Source: Mycolicibacterium aromaticivorans JS19b1 = JCM 16368 | GTDB lineage: Bacteria > Actinomycetota > Actinomycetes > Mycobacteriales > Mycobacteriaceae | Direction of reading: 5' to 3' | Length of the DNA: 64,000 bases | Assembly (NCBI RefSeq): GCF_000559085.1 | Contig: NZ_JALN02000001.1 | Coordinates: forward strand, 3,720,001 to 3,784,000 | Part shown: positions 26,550 through 35,208 of the stretch, piece after piece | Position numbering within the stretch: position 1 is the first letter of the stretch | Layout: each line of letters begins with the position of its first letter | The notes under the pieces: model-generated | Told to the model about the DNA's origin: nothing | Databases searched by the model: none | Seen by the model: the letters and a program-made list of their open reading frames with translations, nothing else | Program-made: the position numbers and the translations under genes

Positions 26550-26866
26550 GCGCTGCCCTCCCATTTTCCGATTGTGCGCGTGCAGTTCACGCTAACGGCA
26601 AGACTTGCCGCGTGTCTGGGTAACTGCCCATCAACGACGCCCACCGTAACGGCCCGGGCGACGCCGCCCGGGGGCCACGTGACGCGCACCGACCTCGCCA
26701 CGGGTGACACCGAGACGCCGGTGTCGGTCACCACCGACCGGCCCGGCCAGCGGTTGGCATACCCGTCCCGGCACTGAATTGCCGGTCGCCGCCCCGGTCC
26801 GCCAGTCTGATCACGTTCCCTGTCAAGGATTTTCGGCACATCCTGAACGGGTGCGCAACGCTGACG
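26550..26866. other. Intergenic region, promoter of ABC transporter
   Basis: About 317 bases between two minus-strand genes. It should hold the transporter promoter. A GC-rich inverted repeat (GCCCGGGCGACGCCGCCCGGG, partial) near 26657 could be a terminator of nothing upstream on this strand or a structured leader. No supported gene. Confidence 0.35.
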
Positions 26867-27526
26867 TCAGCCCTGTCCGACGGCATTGGAAAAGCCGGAC
26901 TTGTCGACCGTCGGTGAGCCCGCGTGGTAGGTGATCTCGTTGTCCATCCCGGATGCCTCGATGGTGTCGGCCGAATCGACGGTCACGATGTTGTTCATGC
27001 CGGACACCTGAACGCGCGTGCAGTGGCCGGTGATCACCACGGTGTTGTCCATGCCGCTGATGGTGACCACGCTGTCGTCGCACGCGAGCCGCTTGTTCTC
27101 GTTGACACCGGAGACGCTGAGGTTGACGCCCGATTCGGGCGGGGCCACCGTGGCAGCCGAATTCGACGGGAGAGTCGGGGTGCTGCGGCTGGGCCGGGTC
27201 GCCGTGGTGAATGTGCCGCCGCCACCGGAGATGGTGGGCAGCCCCGGCGAGGTGCGCCCGGCGTTGAGGTGACTGTCGATCAGGAGTGCGCCGCCGCCCG
27301 CAGTGAGCCCAAGCACCAACAGCACGAACACAATCCAGCCTATGCGCAGACTCGGTGCGGATGACGAAACTGACGGTTGCGGCATCGACGGCCCGTAATA
27401 CCCGGGGGGAGGCGGTGCCCAGTTGCTCGGCGGTACCGACGTGCCCAGTTCGCTGGTGTGCGCCTGCTCGGTCAGCGGGCGCTCGAGTTGCTGAATGCGT
27501 TTCTCGGGATCGTCTTCTGGGTTCAT
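26867..27526 (-). CDS. DUF3060-domain membrane protein
   Basis: 219 residues. A cytoplasmic N-terminus with a Glu/Arg-rich heptad-like stretch and a proline-rich part, one membrane segment at about 62-82 (IGWIVFVLLVLGLTAGGGAL), a Thr/Pro/Ser linker, and a C-terminal beta-helix-like DUF3060 domain. That domain repeats about every 20 residues, with elements SGMDNTVVITGHCTRV, SGMNNIVTVDSADTI and SGMDNEITYHAGSPTV. Likely faces the periplasm and wall. ATG at 27526. Function unknown. Confidence 0.85.
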   Translation of the reverse strand: MNPEDDPEKRIQQLERPLTEQAHTSELGTSVPPSNWAPPPPGYYGPSMPQPSVSSSAPSLRIGWIVFVLLVLGLTAGGGALLIDSHLNAGRTSPGLPTISGGGGTFTTATRPSRSTPTLPSNSAATVAPPESGVNLSVSGVNENKRLACDDSVVTISGMDNTVVITGHCTRVQVSGMNNIVTVDSADTIEASGMDNEITYHAGSPTVDKSGFSNAVGQG

Positions 27527-27703
27527 CGCCTCGCACTCCTGGGTCCGGTACCCGTCAGAATATTGCCCATCCGGGGCGGCTCGGGGTTTGATCAGGTCAA
27601 CTTTTGGGTGAGCGCGAAACTGCCGGTCTTTGACCTCGAAAGGGCCATTGCTTGATGTCGAAAGCGCCCGTTTCGCGATGGTCGGGTACGGGTATTTGGC
27701 GGC

Positions 27704-28176
27704 ATGGTTCGACCGCACCCCATCATCCGGCTGGCGCTGCACACGCCGGCGAGATCTACGAGCACGGCTTCGGCCGGCTGCTCGGCAAGCGCTTTGTTCG
27801 CCTCAGTCACGGCGAATCCGACTCGTGCGAGTGCCGCACGGTCCTCGAAGTCATCGGCGCGAGCGACGACGAGGTGATGGTCATCGCCGGTCTCGGGCCG
27901 TCGTGCGAGTGGTTCCGCGACATCGCGTCCGGTTCACCGGCATCAATCGAACTCGGCGGGATGACGTTCTCCGCCGAGCACCGGGTGCTCGGCGAGCCGG
28001 AGGCCGTCGCGGTGATCGCCGAGTACGAACGGCGCCACTGGCTGATCCGCCCCCTCGTTTACCGGGTGATGGGCATCCTGCTGTGCCGGGAGTACGACGG
28101 CAGTCCGGCCGCGCACGTCGACCTTGCGCACCGGCTGCCGATCGTCGCGTTTCGCCCGGCCCGCGTGGCCGCCTAG
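27704..28176 (+). pseudogene. F420-type (Ddn-like) nitroreductase, frameshifted
   Basis: The family start is in one frame (MVRPHPIIRLALHTPAR from the ATG at 27704), and the continuation is in the next (IYEHGFGRLLGKRFVRLSH, EVIGASDDEVMVIAGLGPSC, IAEYERRHWLIRPLV). The join near 27750-27756 fits the loss of one base. The central GRKSG-like motif is also poor (HGESDSCE). The long frame alone could start at 27652, but that N-terminus is not family-like. Ddn-type proteins are deazaflavin-dependent and reduce quinones or nitro compounds. A sequencing error is possible. Confidence 0.6.
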
Positions 28177-28190
28177 GCATACGTGAGGGA

Positions 28191-28761
28191 CTAGTTCGGC
28201 AGCAGTAGCCGAACGGCATGGGCGACGACCCCGTCGACGTCATCGCCGAGTGCGCCGGCGAGCCACTGCCGAGCCAATTCGGCCATCGCGCCCGCATACA
28301 TTGCGGCAGCGACTTCCGTTGCCACCCGGTCAGATTCGGGTGAAGTGCGGCGGTGCTCGTCGAGTACCAGTTCGCGGACATGGTCCTGGGCCAGGGTCCG
28401 CCGCGCGGCCAGAACAGGGTTGGTGCGGGCCTCGGTGAACAGGATTCTGCCGCGCCGCGGGTCGGCCGAGCCGAAGTCGAGTACGGCTCTGATGCCGGCC
28501 TGCAGCCGGGTTCGCCGGTCGCGGGCATCGGCCATCGCCGCGGTCAGGATCCCGCCGAGTTCTCCCGCGACCTCGTCGTACACGGCGCCCAGGAGGTGCG
28601 TCGGTGTCGGTGAAGCTTTCGTAGAAGTATCGGGTGTCGAGTTCGGCTGCCCGGCACACCGACCGCACGGACACCGCGGTCTCGCCACCCTCGCCGAACA
28701 ACGTGTAGGCGGCGCGGACCAGGAGAGTCCGGCGCTCGGCCTGGCGGGCGGCGGCGGACAA
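28191..28761 (-). pseudogene. TetR-family regulator, frameshifted
   Basis: The DNA-binding domain (RQAERRTLLVRAAYTLFGEG, AELDTRYFYESFTDTD) is in one frame. The ligand domain (LLGAVYDEVAGELGGILTAA through AMYAGAMAELARQWLAGA, ending RLLLPN) is in another. The join is near 28595-28602, where one extra base or two missing bases would explain it. Without the shift the protein would be a normal TetR of about 190 residues. The start, a TTG near 28761, is a guess. Convergent with the frameshifted Ddn-like gene; two neighbouring shifts raise the chance of a local error or of joint decay. Confidence 0.6.
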
Positions 28762-28863
28762 ACCTGCCCACCGGAAACCTGTTGCTGACGGCCGACCGGC
28801 GCCTCGGCACCGCCCAGGAGCCACAGCCGCACTGACCCGGACGTTGCCGCCTATGCTGCCGTG

Positions 28864-29793
28864 ATGCCCGAAACCACGTGGACCGCGCAGATCGCCCACG
28901 TACTGCGCGCGCGGCCGCTGACGTCGTTCTTCGTGCTGTCCTACGTCGTCACCTGGGTGCTGTGGGCGCCGTTGGCCTTCGCCGGGGTCCCCGCGTTCTC
29001 GGCGACCACCCACACCCCGTCCTGGTACGCGCTGCCCGGCGTCGCGATCGGAGTGACCGGCACAGCGTTCTTCATGACCGCGATCACGCAGGGGCGCGCC
29101 GGTGTGCGGCGGATGCTGCAGCGACTGGCGTGCTGGCGGGTGGGCGTGCGCTGGTATCTGGTGGCGATCCTGCTGATCCCGGTGGGGCAGGTACTCGTCA
29201 CCGCCGCACTCGTCAGCCCGGGGGCGTTGCGAGCGCTTAGCCCTTCAGCGCTGGCCGCCTACCCGCTGTCCTATCTGGCGCACTTCGTGTTCGGCCCGCT
29301 GTTCGAGGAGTCGGGCTGGCGTGGGTTCGCGCTGCCCCGGATGCAGCACAGGTTCGGCCCGCTACGGGCGACGCTACTGCTGGGACTGTTGTGGAGCGCA
29401 TGGCACTTCTTCCTGTACGCGCCCTCGTGGTTCGCCGGCGGAGCGGCGAATGCCGTTGCGGGCGTTGGCATTTTCGTGGTGTTCACCACCAGCATCAGCT
29501 TCATCTTCACCTGGCTGTCCAACAACACCACCGCGAGCCTGCTGCTGGCGATCCTGCTGCACGGTTCGGTCGACGGCACCGCCACCTACCTGCAACGGCT
29601 GGGCGACCGCGGCGTGATCTCTTCGGACGCCGCCGCCTTCAGCGGCCAGTTCGGCGTGCTTATCCTGTGCGTGCTGACCGCGGTGGTGCTGATCGTGTTC
29701 ACCCGCAGCCGGCTGAGCTATCCCCGCTACCACCACGCAGCCGAGCGCCTCGACATCGGCGACTCCCCCGCGGCGAAAGTGGCTCCAGCGTGA
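28864..29793 (+). CDS. CPBP-family intramembrane metalloprotease
   Basis: 309 residues, about eight membrane helices. The CPBP/Abi motifs are present: EESGWRGFALPRMQ (EExxxR), WSAWHFFLYAPSWF (FxxxH-like) and a third histidine in ILLHGSVDG. These proteins cleave or bind within the membrane and are linked to prenyl-protein processing, signalling and bacteriocin self-immunity. The start is ATG 28864, with an in-frame GTG directly before it. Overlaps the next start by four bases (GTGA), so co-translated with the VanX-like dipeptidase. Confidence 0.9.
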   Translation: MPETTWTAQIAHVLRARPLTSFFVLSYVVTWVLWAPLAFAGVPAFSATTHTPSWYALPGVAIGVTGTAFFMTAITQGRAGVRRMLQRLACWRVGVRWYLVAILLIPVGQVLVTAALVSPGALRALSPSALAAYPLSYLAHFVFGPLFEESGWRGFALPRMQHRFGPLRATLLLGLLWSAWHFFLYAPSWFAGGAANAVAGVGIFVVFTTSISFIFTWLSNNTTASLLLAILLHGSVDGTATYLQRLGDRGVISSDAAAFSGQFGVLILCVLTAVVLIVFTRSRLSYPRYHHAAERLDIGDSPAAKVAPA

Positions 29794-30452
29794 CGCCCGG
29801 CGCCCGGCCTCACGCCTTGGTGACGCTCGCGGCGGTGCTTGCCATAGTGACCGCGCCGCTCGCGGCCGCCGATCCGGTGCCGCCGGTAAGCCCGCAGGCC
29901 GCCGCGGCCGGTTTCGTCGACGTGCGCACCGTGGTGCCCGACGCCATCATCGACCTGCGGTACGCCACGCCGAACAACTTCACCGGCGTGCAGCTCTATC
30001 CCGCCGATGCGCGCTGCCTGGTGCATCAGTCGATGGCGCAGGGGTTGGCGACAGCCGCCGAGGCGCTTCGGGCGCAGGGCGACACGTTGGTCTTCTGGGA
30101 CTGCTACCGCCCGCACGACGTTCAGGTGCGGATGTTCGACGTGGTGCCCAACCCGGCCTGGGTCGCCAAGCCGGGACCGTACGCCCGCAGCCACGAGACG
30201 GCCAGATCGGTCGACGTCACAATCGCCGAGCGCGGCCAGTTGGTCGACATGGGAACCGGTTTCGACGACTTCACCGCACGCGCTCAGGCCTACGCCACCG
30301 ACGGGGTCAGCGCCGCGGCCCAGGCCAACCGGGCCAGGCTGCGCTCGGCGATGCAGGCCGGTGGGCTGGCGCCCTATTCCGGGGAGTGGTGGCATTTCGA
30401 CGGTCCGGGTGCGGGTGTGCAGCGGCCGATCCTCGACGTGCCCGTCGACTAG
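29790..30452 (+). CDS. Secreted VanX/DdpX-like D-Ala-D-Ala dipeptidase
   Basis: 220 residues with an N-terminal signal (LVTLAAVLAIVTAPLAAADP). VanX-family motifs: DLRYATPNNFTG, ALRAQGDTLVFWDCYRP (RP motif), SHETARSVDVTI (zinc His and Asp) and EWWHFD (catalytic Glu and zinc His). All active-site residues are visible. It hydrolyses D-Ala-D-Ala or similar peptidoglycan dipeptides, here likely in the cell wall space because of the signal. GTG start inside the CPBP stop. The pair may be a wall-remodelling unit. Confidence 0.92.
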   Translation: MTPGARPHALVTLAAVLAIVTAPLAAADPVPPVSPQAAAAGFVDVRTVVPDAIIDLRYATPNNFTGVQLYPADARCLVHQSMAQGLATAAEALRAQGDTLVFWDCYRPHDVQVRMFDVVPNPAWVAKPGPYARSHETARSVDVTIAERGQLVDMGTGFDDFTARAQAYATDGVSAAAQANRARLRSAMQAGGLAPYSGEWWHFDGPGAGVQRPILDVPVD

Positions 30453-30457
30453 GAAGC

Positions 30458-30800
30458 TCAGCCCAGCAGCGGACGGCGGTGGCTGGTCATCTCGGTCAGC
30501 GCGTCCTGCATGGCGGTGTGGATGCGCTCGCCGTAGGCCTCGGCGTCCTCACCGGGTTCGCCGGTGGTGGCCGCCAGCACGCGGGTCTGCAGCTTGGTCG
30601 GCAGCCGCGGTTAGGTCAGCATGCCGACGGCGCCGACGTTGAGGCCCCACGGCAGCGAGATGCTGGTCGGCAGCGCCTTGACGCGAAGCAGCTTGTCCAG
30701 GCGCAGCGTGCGGGCCAGTCGCTCGCCGCCGGCGGGTGGCCAATGGCACCATGGTCGACCACACCGAGCCGTCCTGTGTCTTGGGTAGCGACCCGGTCCG
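30458..30800 (-). pseudogene. Lysophospholipid acyltransferase (PlsC-like) C-terminal remnant
   Basis: Only the C-terminal third of a PlsC-type acyltransferase remains: ERLARTLRLDKLLRVKALPT, SISLPWGLNVG, then RLPTKLQTRVLAATTG and GERIHTAMQDALTEM. A TAA at 30611-30613 breaks it after VGMLT, and a frame change near 30745 breaks it again. The catalytic HX4D part is absent. The gene cannot make an acyltransferase. Directly downstream of the dipeptidase stop on the opposite strand. Confidence 0.7.
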
Positions 30801-31321
30801 CAGCCGGGAGGCTGTCGAACACATGGTGTGATCTGGCCCACTGGCGAGTTGTTGAGACTCACTCGCTAAGTGTGCCGAACAGCGAACACTTTCGGGATCA
30901 CGATCGCCTGGGATCGCAACCCGCCCGGTCGGGGCGCCCAGCGCGTCAATAACCTAAGGATTTTCCTTAAGAATTTAGACGCGGCTGAGGCATTGTGATT
31001 TGTGCCTCTTTCGGCTTCGCGCCGGTAAGGAAATCTAAGGACGTGCTTCGTCGCGTTCATTCGTTTGTGATCTTGAATACCGGAAAACTGCCATGTCAGA
31101 ACGCCTTTTTGCGCCGCTAGGCAGTCGTTGCAACGAATTGATAACGATCCTTGCCTTAGCAGTTCCTGAGATCCTCGGGCTGCTTGGTAATGGGTTCTGA
31201 AAAGCCGCGAATTCTCCGTGAATTGACTCGCTACACTCGACCCAGGCGGTTACCGGCAGGTAACGCGAAAACGACTAAAGACAATGCGCGGCGCAGTCCA
31301 GGCCGCCGGAGGTACGAGATC
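30801..31321. promoter_or_regulatory. AT-richer regulatory region with TAAGGA elements before beta-propeller gene
   Basis: About 520 bases, clearly less GC-rich than the surroundings. It contains a palindrome TAAGGA-TTT-TCCTTA (30955-30969), direct TAAGGA copies at 31026-31031 and 31036-31041 (ten bases apart, one helical turn), and a TCCTTGCCTTA stretch near 31148. This precedes the beta-propeller gene, whose M. tuberculosis counterpart Rv1057 is known to be stress- and two-component-regulated. No gene is supported here. Confidence 0.5.
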
Positions 31322-32464
31322 ATGGCAAACACAACGGGAGTTACGGAAGGGTCCAATGTCACCGGTGTCGCGGTGGCTGAACGGGTCGCCGCAGACCGCT
31401 CTTTGTGGCTGTCGGCGCTGCCGTCGATCCGGCGGGCCCCGATCGGTGACCTGCTGCCGCGGCTGCTTGGTGGCGCCGAACTCGAGCCGCTGACCGAGCC
31501 GATCGCAGCGCCGGTGATGACGGTCGCCCGCACTCTCGCTGCCGGGCACGGGCCAGTCAGTGACATCGCCGTCAGCCCCGACGGCCGGCACCTCGTCACC
31601 GCCCACTACGGCGCCGACGTGGTGTGCGTCATCGACACCGCGACGTTGTCGGTCACCGCGACGATCGACGGCCTCAGCGAGCCCTACGCCGCCGTCATCG
31701 TCGGTGACCGCGCCTATGTCAGTGCAGCCTCCAACGCGGAGGACGCCGTCGTCGCCGTCGACACCCGCACCGCGACACCGCTCGCGGCTAAGACGTTCGA
31801 CATGACCCTGTCCGGCCTGGCCGTCAGCCCGGCCGGTGACGTGCTGTACGTCGGCAGGACCGGCGAGGACGAAGTCGATATCGCGGTCATTGACATCGAG
31901 TCCGGCTCCGTCGGCAGCATCGCCATCCCGGCTGCGCCCGGTGCCTCCATCGAAACGGTTCGAGTCAATGCCGATGGCACGCGTCTGTTCGCCGCGCTGA
32001 CCACCTCGACGGGCGGCATGCTGGCGATCATCGACATCAGGGCACGTGCGATCAAAGCCGTCGTATCCATCGCCGGGTCGATCGGTGACATCGCGGTTGT
32101 GCCCAACGGCCGCACCGTTTTTGCCACCGGATGGGACGTTGAACTCGGCGGCGTCATCCATGTCGTCGACGTCGCCGGTGCTCGCGTCACCGACACCATC
32201 GATATGGGTGGTGTCCCGACCCAGCTGGTGCTCAGCCGCGGCGGCGCGTGCGCCTACATCGTCGACCGTGACGAGATCGCGGTGATGTGTACCGCCACCA
32301 CCGAGATCGTCGACAGCGTCGTCATCGGCCCGCAGTTGTCCTGCTTGGCAGTCGACCCGGTGCGGAACCGGTTGTACGCCGCGGACTACGCCGGTGTGAT
32401 CACCGCCGTCCGGCTCGATCCGGCCGTGCCGCAGCCACAACAGTTGGCCGTCGCGGCATCCTGA
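31322..32464 (+). CDS. YncE-like beta-propeller protein (Rv1057 type)
   Basis: 380 residues. After an N-terminal helical segment of about 60 residues (ADRSLWLSALPSIRRAPIGD) come about seven repeats of the propeller blade pattern v-vspDGrhlvta-yg-d-v-vidtatlsv, for example ISVSPDGRHLVTAHYG-like DIAVSPDGRHLVTAHYGADV and VVPNGRTVFATGWDVE. No signal peptide or catalytic residues, so likely a scaffold or sensor. Start at ATG 31322 with GGAGG upstream. Equivalent in place and type to M. tuberculosis Rv1057, a seven-bladed propeller. Confidence 0.85.
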   Translation: MANTTGVTEGSNVTGVAVAERVAADRSLWLSALPSIRRAPIGDLLPRLLGGAELEPLTEPIAAPVMTVARTLAAGHGPVSDIAVSPDGRHLVTAHYGADVVCVIDTATLSVTATIDGLSEPYAAVIVGDRAYVSAASNAEDAVVAVDTRTATPLAAKTFDMTLSGLAVSPAGDVLYVGRTGEDEVDIAVIDIESGSVGSIAIPAAPGASIETVRVNADGTRLFAALTTSTGGMLAIIDIRARAIKAVVSIAGSIGDIAVVPNGRTVFATGWDVELGGVIHVVDVAGARVTDTIDMGGVPTQLVLSRGGACAYIVDRDEIAVMCTATTEIVDSVVIGPQLSCLAVDPVRNRLYAADYAGVITAVRLDPAVPQPQQLAVAAS

Positions 32465-32485
32465 CCGGGCTGCCACGATGGAGTC

Positions 32486-32872
32486 ATGACTTCGACTCCA
32501 CGGCAGCGCGTCGTCAACTTCGTCCAGCGGCGGGTCGCCAACCCACTGATGCGGCTGGTCCCGATTCAAACTCTGCTGGAGACGACTGGGCGAAAATCCG
32601 GCCGACCGCGGACCACCCCGATCGGCGGTCGACTCGACGGTGACACGTTCTGGCTGGTGTCGGAGTTCGGCGATCGATCCCAATACGTCCGCAACATCGC
32701 AGCCAATCCGCGCGTACGGGTTCGCGTCCGCGGGCGATGGCACAGCGGAACCGCCGTGGCTTTACCTGACGATGACGCGCGGGCACGACTGGCCGAGCTT
32801 CCGCGGATGAACAGTGCGGCGGTCCGTGCGATGGGAGACAACCTGCTCACGATCCGTGTGGACCTGGATTAG
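32486..32872 (+). CDS. F420-dependent nitroreductase-family protein (Ddn-like)
   Basis: 128 residues, intact member of the deazaflavin-dependent family: LLETTGRKSGRPRTTPI, the strand TFWLVSEFGDRSQYVRNIAA with the conserved NxxANP, and RVRVRVRGRWHSGT. F420H2 reduces quinones or other acceptors in this family. ATG at 32486, 22 bases after the propeller gene, so perhaps in its transcript. Ends four bases inside the convergent small secreted gene. Confidence 0.9.
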   Translation: MTSTPRQRVVNFVQRRVANPLMRLVPIQTLLETTGRKSGRPRTTPIGGRLDGDTFWLVSEFGDRSQYVRNIAANPRVRVRVRGRWHSGTAVALPDDDARARLAELPRMNSAAVRAMGDNLLTIRVDLD

Positions 32873-33183
32873 TGGGCGCTGCAGTCCAGTGAGACCGAGA
32901 TCGTCTGGCTGGTGACGACCGGCACCAGGATCGTGCGATTGTTGCCACGCCCCGGTCCGGTGTAGGGCACCCACTGAGTGACGGTCTGGGGATTGCGCAC
33001 GTTCGTGACCACGCACTTCGACATCGGACCGGTGCCGATGCGGTCGATGTTCACGGTGTAACCCTGACTTTGCAGCTGACTGATCGTGGCCTGCGCCGAA
33101 CTGTCGGCCCATGCCGTCGCGGCCGGCCCGGCGACGATGCCACCCGCGGCCGCCGCCACAGCGAGCGCATATGCGGTCCGCAT
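32869..33183 (-). CDS. Small secreted protein of unknown function
   Basis: 104 residues. Signal peptide (MRTAYALAVAAAAGGIVAGP) with cleavage after AWA, then a small mature domain: ATISQLQSQGYTVNIDRIGT, PMSKCVVTNVRNPQTV and a final SVSLDC. The two cysteines probably pair. The motif LQxxGYxVxINRxG recurs in small mycobacterial secreted proteins of unknown role. ATG at 33183 with GAGGAGG nearby upstream. Confidence 0.8.
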   Translation of the reverse strand: MRTAYALAVAAAAGGIVAGPAATAWADSSAQATISQLQSQGYTVNIDRIGTGPMSKCVVTNVRNPQTVTQWVPYTGPGRGNNRTILVPVVTSQTISVSLDCSAH

Positions 33184-33401
33184 TATCGCGCCTCCTCTTT
33201 TCCCGACCAATGATCCTCCAGTTACATCGTCGCTGCCGACGAAATCGTTCCCGTTCCTGCATATCTGCCTGGCGTTGTTTAGCCGCTGCAGGGTCGGGAA
33301 CCCCGGAGCTGCGGGCGAATGTGCAGTCGCACGGTCGAAATCGACTGGCACTGCAGGAGAAGTCCCGCGATCAATGGGATGAACGGTGCGCACGCGCCTC
33401 A

Positions 33402-33416
33402 TCCTGCACTGCAGGA
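33402..33416. promoter_or_regulatory. Palindrome and direct repeat before csbD-like gene
   Basis: TCCTGC-ACT-GCAGGA is a perfect palindrome 20 bases before the CsbD start. Its right part GCACTGCAGGA is also found at 33348-33358, 58 bases further upstream. A candidate operator or RNA structure; the regulator is unknown. Confidence 0.4.
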
Positions 33417-33436
33417 ACAGACGCCAAGGAGGACCC

Positions 33437-33670
33437 ATGGCAGGCAACAGCGGACCCGAAGAGGGCATCAAGGGCGTCGTCGAAGACGTCAAGGGCAAAG
33501 CCAAGGAAGCCGTCGGCACCGTGACCGGCAGCGATGACCTCACTGAAGAGGGCAAGGCGCAGCAGGACAAGGCTGAGGCTCAGCGTGACGCTGCGGCCAA
33601 GGAAGCCGAGGCCGAAAAGGCTCGCGGCGAGGCCAAGGCCCAAGAGAAGCGACAAGAGTCGCACCAGTAG
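33437..33670 (+). CDS. CsbD-family stress protein
   Basis: 77 residues, very hydrophilic. The CsbD core (GIKGVVEDVKGKAKEAVGTVTGSDDLTEEGK split over its two halves) is followed by a Lys/Glu/Ala helix rich in charges. CsbD proteins accumulate under general stress; no biochemical role is fixed. ATG at 33437 with AAGGAGG before it. A strong intrinsic terminator follows. Confidence 0.95.
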   Translation: MAGNSGPEEGIKGVVEDVKGKAKEAVGTVTGSDDLTEEGKAQQDKAEAQRDAAAKEAEAEKARGEAKAQEKRQESHQ

Positions 33671-33676
33671 ACGAAA

Positions 33677-33706
33677 GAACCCGGCCGGTGAAACCCGGCC
33701 GGGTTC
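33677..33706 (+). terminator. Intrinsic terminator after csbD-like gene
   Basis: Perfect 12-base arms GAACCCGGCCGG and CCGGCCGGGTTC around loop TGAAAC, followed by TTCTTCT. It lies just downstream of the csbD-like stop and also before the end of the convergent YnfA gene, so it can serve both. Confidence 0.85.
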
Positions 33707-33712
33707 TTCTTC

Positions 33713-34045
33713 TCAGCCTCGTGGGCCGTACATGATCAGCGCCACTCCCACCAGGCAAATCAGCGAACCGGTCACATCCCAGCGGTCTGGGCGGAACCCG
33801 TCGGCCGCCATACCCCACAGCAGTGAACCCGCGATGAACACCCCGCCGTAGGCGGCCAGGATCCGCCCGAAGTGCGCGTCAGGCTGCAGCGTTGCGACGA
33901 AACCATAAGCCCCCAAGGCGATTACGCCGAAGCCAACCCAAATCCAGCCTCGATGTTCGCGAATGCCCTGCCACACCAGCCAGGCACCGCCGATCTCCAG
34001 CAGCGCCGCAGCCAGGAACAGGGCCGCCGATTTCAGCACAAGCAT
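33713..34045 (-). CDS. YnfA-family small membrane protein
   Basis: 110 residues, four membrane helices, the YnfA pattern with SMR-like topology. [20 protein letters not shown] with Glu in helix 1, [27 protein letters not shown] and [20 protein letters not shown]. Some relatives export small organic cations; function here is unproven. ATG at 34045. Ends close to the csbD terminator. Confidence 0.92.
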   Translation of the reverse strand: MLVLKSAALFLAAALLEIGGAWLVWQGIREHRGWIWVGFGVIALGAYGFVATLQPDAHFGRILAAYGGVFIAGSLLWGMAADGFRPDRWDVTGSLICLVGVALIMYGPRG

Positions 34046-34124
34046 CGGGTCAGCATGGCATGGCGAGTTGCTCACACCCGCGCCGAGCAGTCGCCAACGA
34101 CACAGTGTGCCAAGCCGATCTGCG

Positions 34125-35162
34125 GTGAACCCCAGCCCGGTGTCCACCACAGAACTGCCTTCCGGCACCCGTGTCCGGCTCAGCCACGACGTGCTGTGCC
34201 TCGACGACGGGCATCGGGTCGGCGTCTCGACGGGCGGTCGCGGCGTGCCGCTGGTGTTCCTGCACGGCTACGGCCTCAATGCGCGGGCCTACCTGCGGCT
34301 GCTGAGCCGACTCGGGGCCCTCGGATTCACCGTGATCGCCCTCGACGCCGCCGGCCACGGCGGAACACCGACGCTGCCTGCCGAGGCGACTCTGGAAGGC
34401 CGCGTCGATCTGACGCTGCGCGCCCTGGATGCTTTGGGCATCGGTAAAGCGGTGTTCCTCGGCCACTCCATGGGCGGACGGATGATCGTCGACCTCGCGG
34501 CCCGCGCACCCGAACGGGTACTTGCGGCGGTATTGCTCAACGCCGCCGCGGGCGCGCCGTTCGACGAGTCGATCTCGCCCGGGCACCGCTCGCCCCGCGC
34601 GGTCGCCGAGCGGCTACTGGCCGTTGCCGTCGACGCGCAGCGCGACCCGAGGCGGCTCCCGCTCGGTGAACTGGCCGGCTATCTGCGAGTGATGGCGGGT
34701 GCACTGGCTCGAAATGCGCGCGCGCCGCTCGGACTGACCGGTGCCTTGCGGGCGTTGCTGGGCTCCGGCGACTTCGCGGAAAAGCTGGTCGCCATGCGCG
34801 CCAACGGTGTGCCCACGATCGTCGTGCACGGCGAGAAGGACGGTGTCGTGCCGTTCGAGAACGCCTATGACATGGCCGAGCGGGCCGACGCGGCCCTCTA
34901 CCGGGTTCCGGGCGCGCATCATTCGTGGATGTTGGCTCACCCGCGGCAGGGCGCCGACATGATGCGCCAGTTGCTCGGCGCAGAACTCGGCCGAGCGCTG
35001 CAAAGGGTGTACCGGGATACCCCGGAGCTGGCCGCCGAGGACCTCGAACCCGTCGAGCTCGAGCTCCTCCGATCACCGGCCGCGCGCCGCTACCCGCGCC
35101 GTCGTCCGTTGGCTTTCCGGTGGCCGGGCCGCCGCCGGGTTCCGGTGGCACTGACCGGGTGA
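34125..35162 (+). CDS. Alpha/beta hydrolase
   Basis: About 345 residues. Oxyanion [14 protein letters not shown], nucleophile Ser in LGHSMGGRM, Asp region [14 protein letters not shown] and His in PGAHHSWM, a full serine hydrolase triad. A basic C-terminus ([19 protein letters not shown]) is unusual and could touch membrane phospholipids. The start is not fixed: a GTG at 34125 fits best, with others at 34107 and 34140. Ester substrate unknown. It is 46 bases before fadD14 and probably shares its transcript. Confidence 0.85.
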   Translation: MNPSPVSTTELPSGTRVRLSHDVLCLDDGHRVGVSTGGRGVPLVFLHGYGLNARAYLRLLSRLGALGFTVIALDAAGHGGTPTLPAEATLEGRVDLTLRALDALGIGKAVFLGHSMGGRMIVDLAARAPERVLAAVLLNAAAGAPFDESISPGHRSPRAVAERLLAVAVDAQRDPRRLPLGELAGYLRVMAGALARNARAPLGLTGALRALLGSGDFAEKLVAMRANGVPTIVVHGEKDGVVPFENAYDMAERADAALYRVPGAHHSWMLAHPRQGADMMRQLLGAELGRALQRVYRDTPELAAEDLEPVELELLRSPAARRYPRRRPLAFRWPGRRRVPVALTG

Positions 35163-35208
35163 CCGATCCCGGGCCTGCTGCGTTGCTCGCCGCGATAGAT
35201 TCGGCCCT

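Noticed and set aside
30955..30969. Possible IdeR iron box in TAAGGATTTTCCTTA
   Set aside because: IdeR boxes need the 19-base TTAGGTTAGSCTAACCTAA core; only the AAGGA arms agree, with a different centre and spacing.
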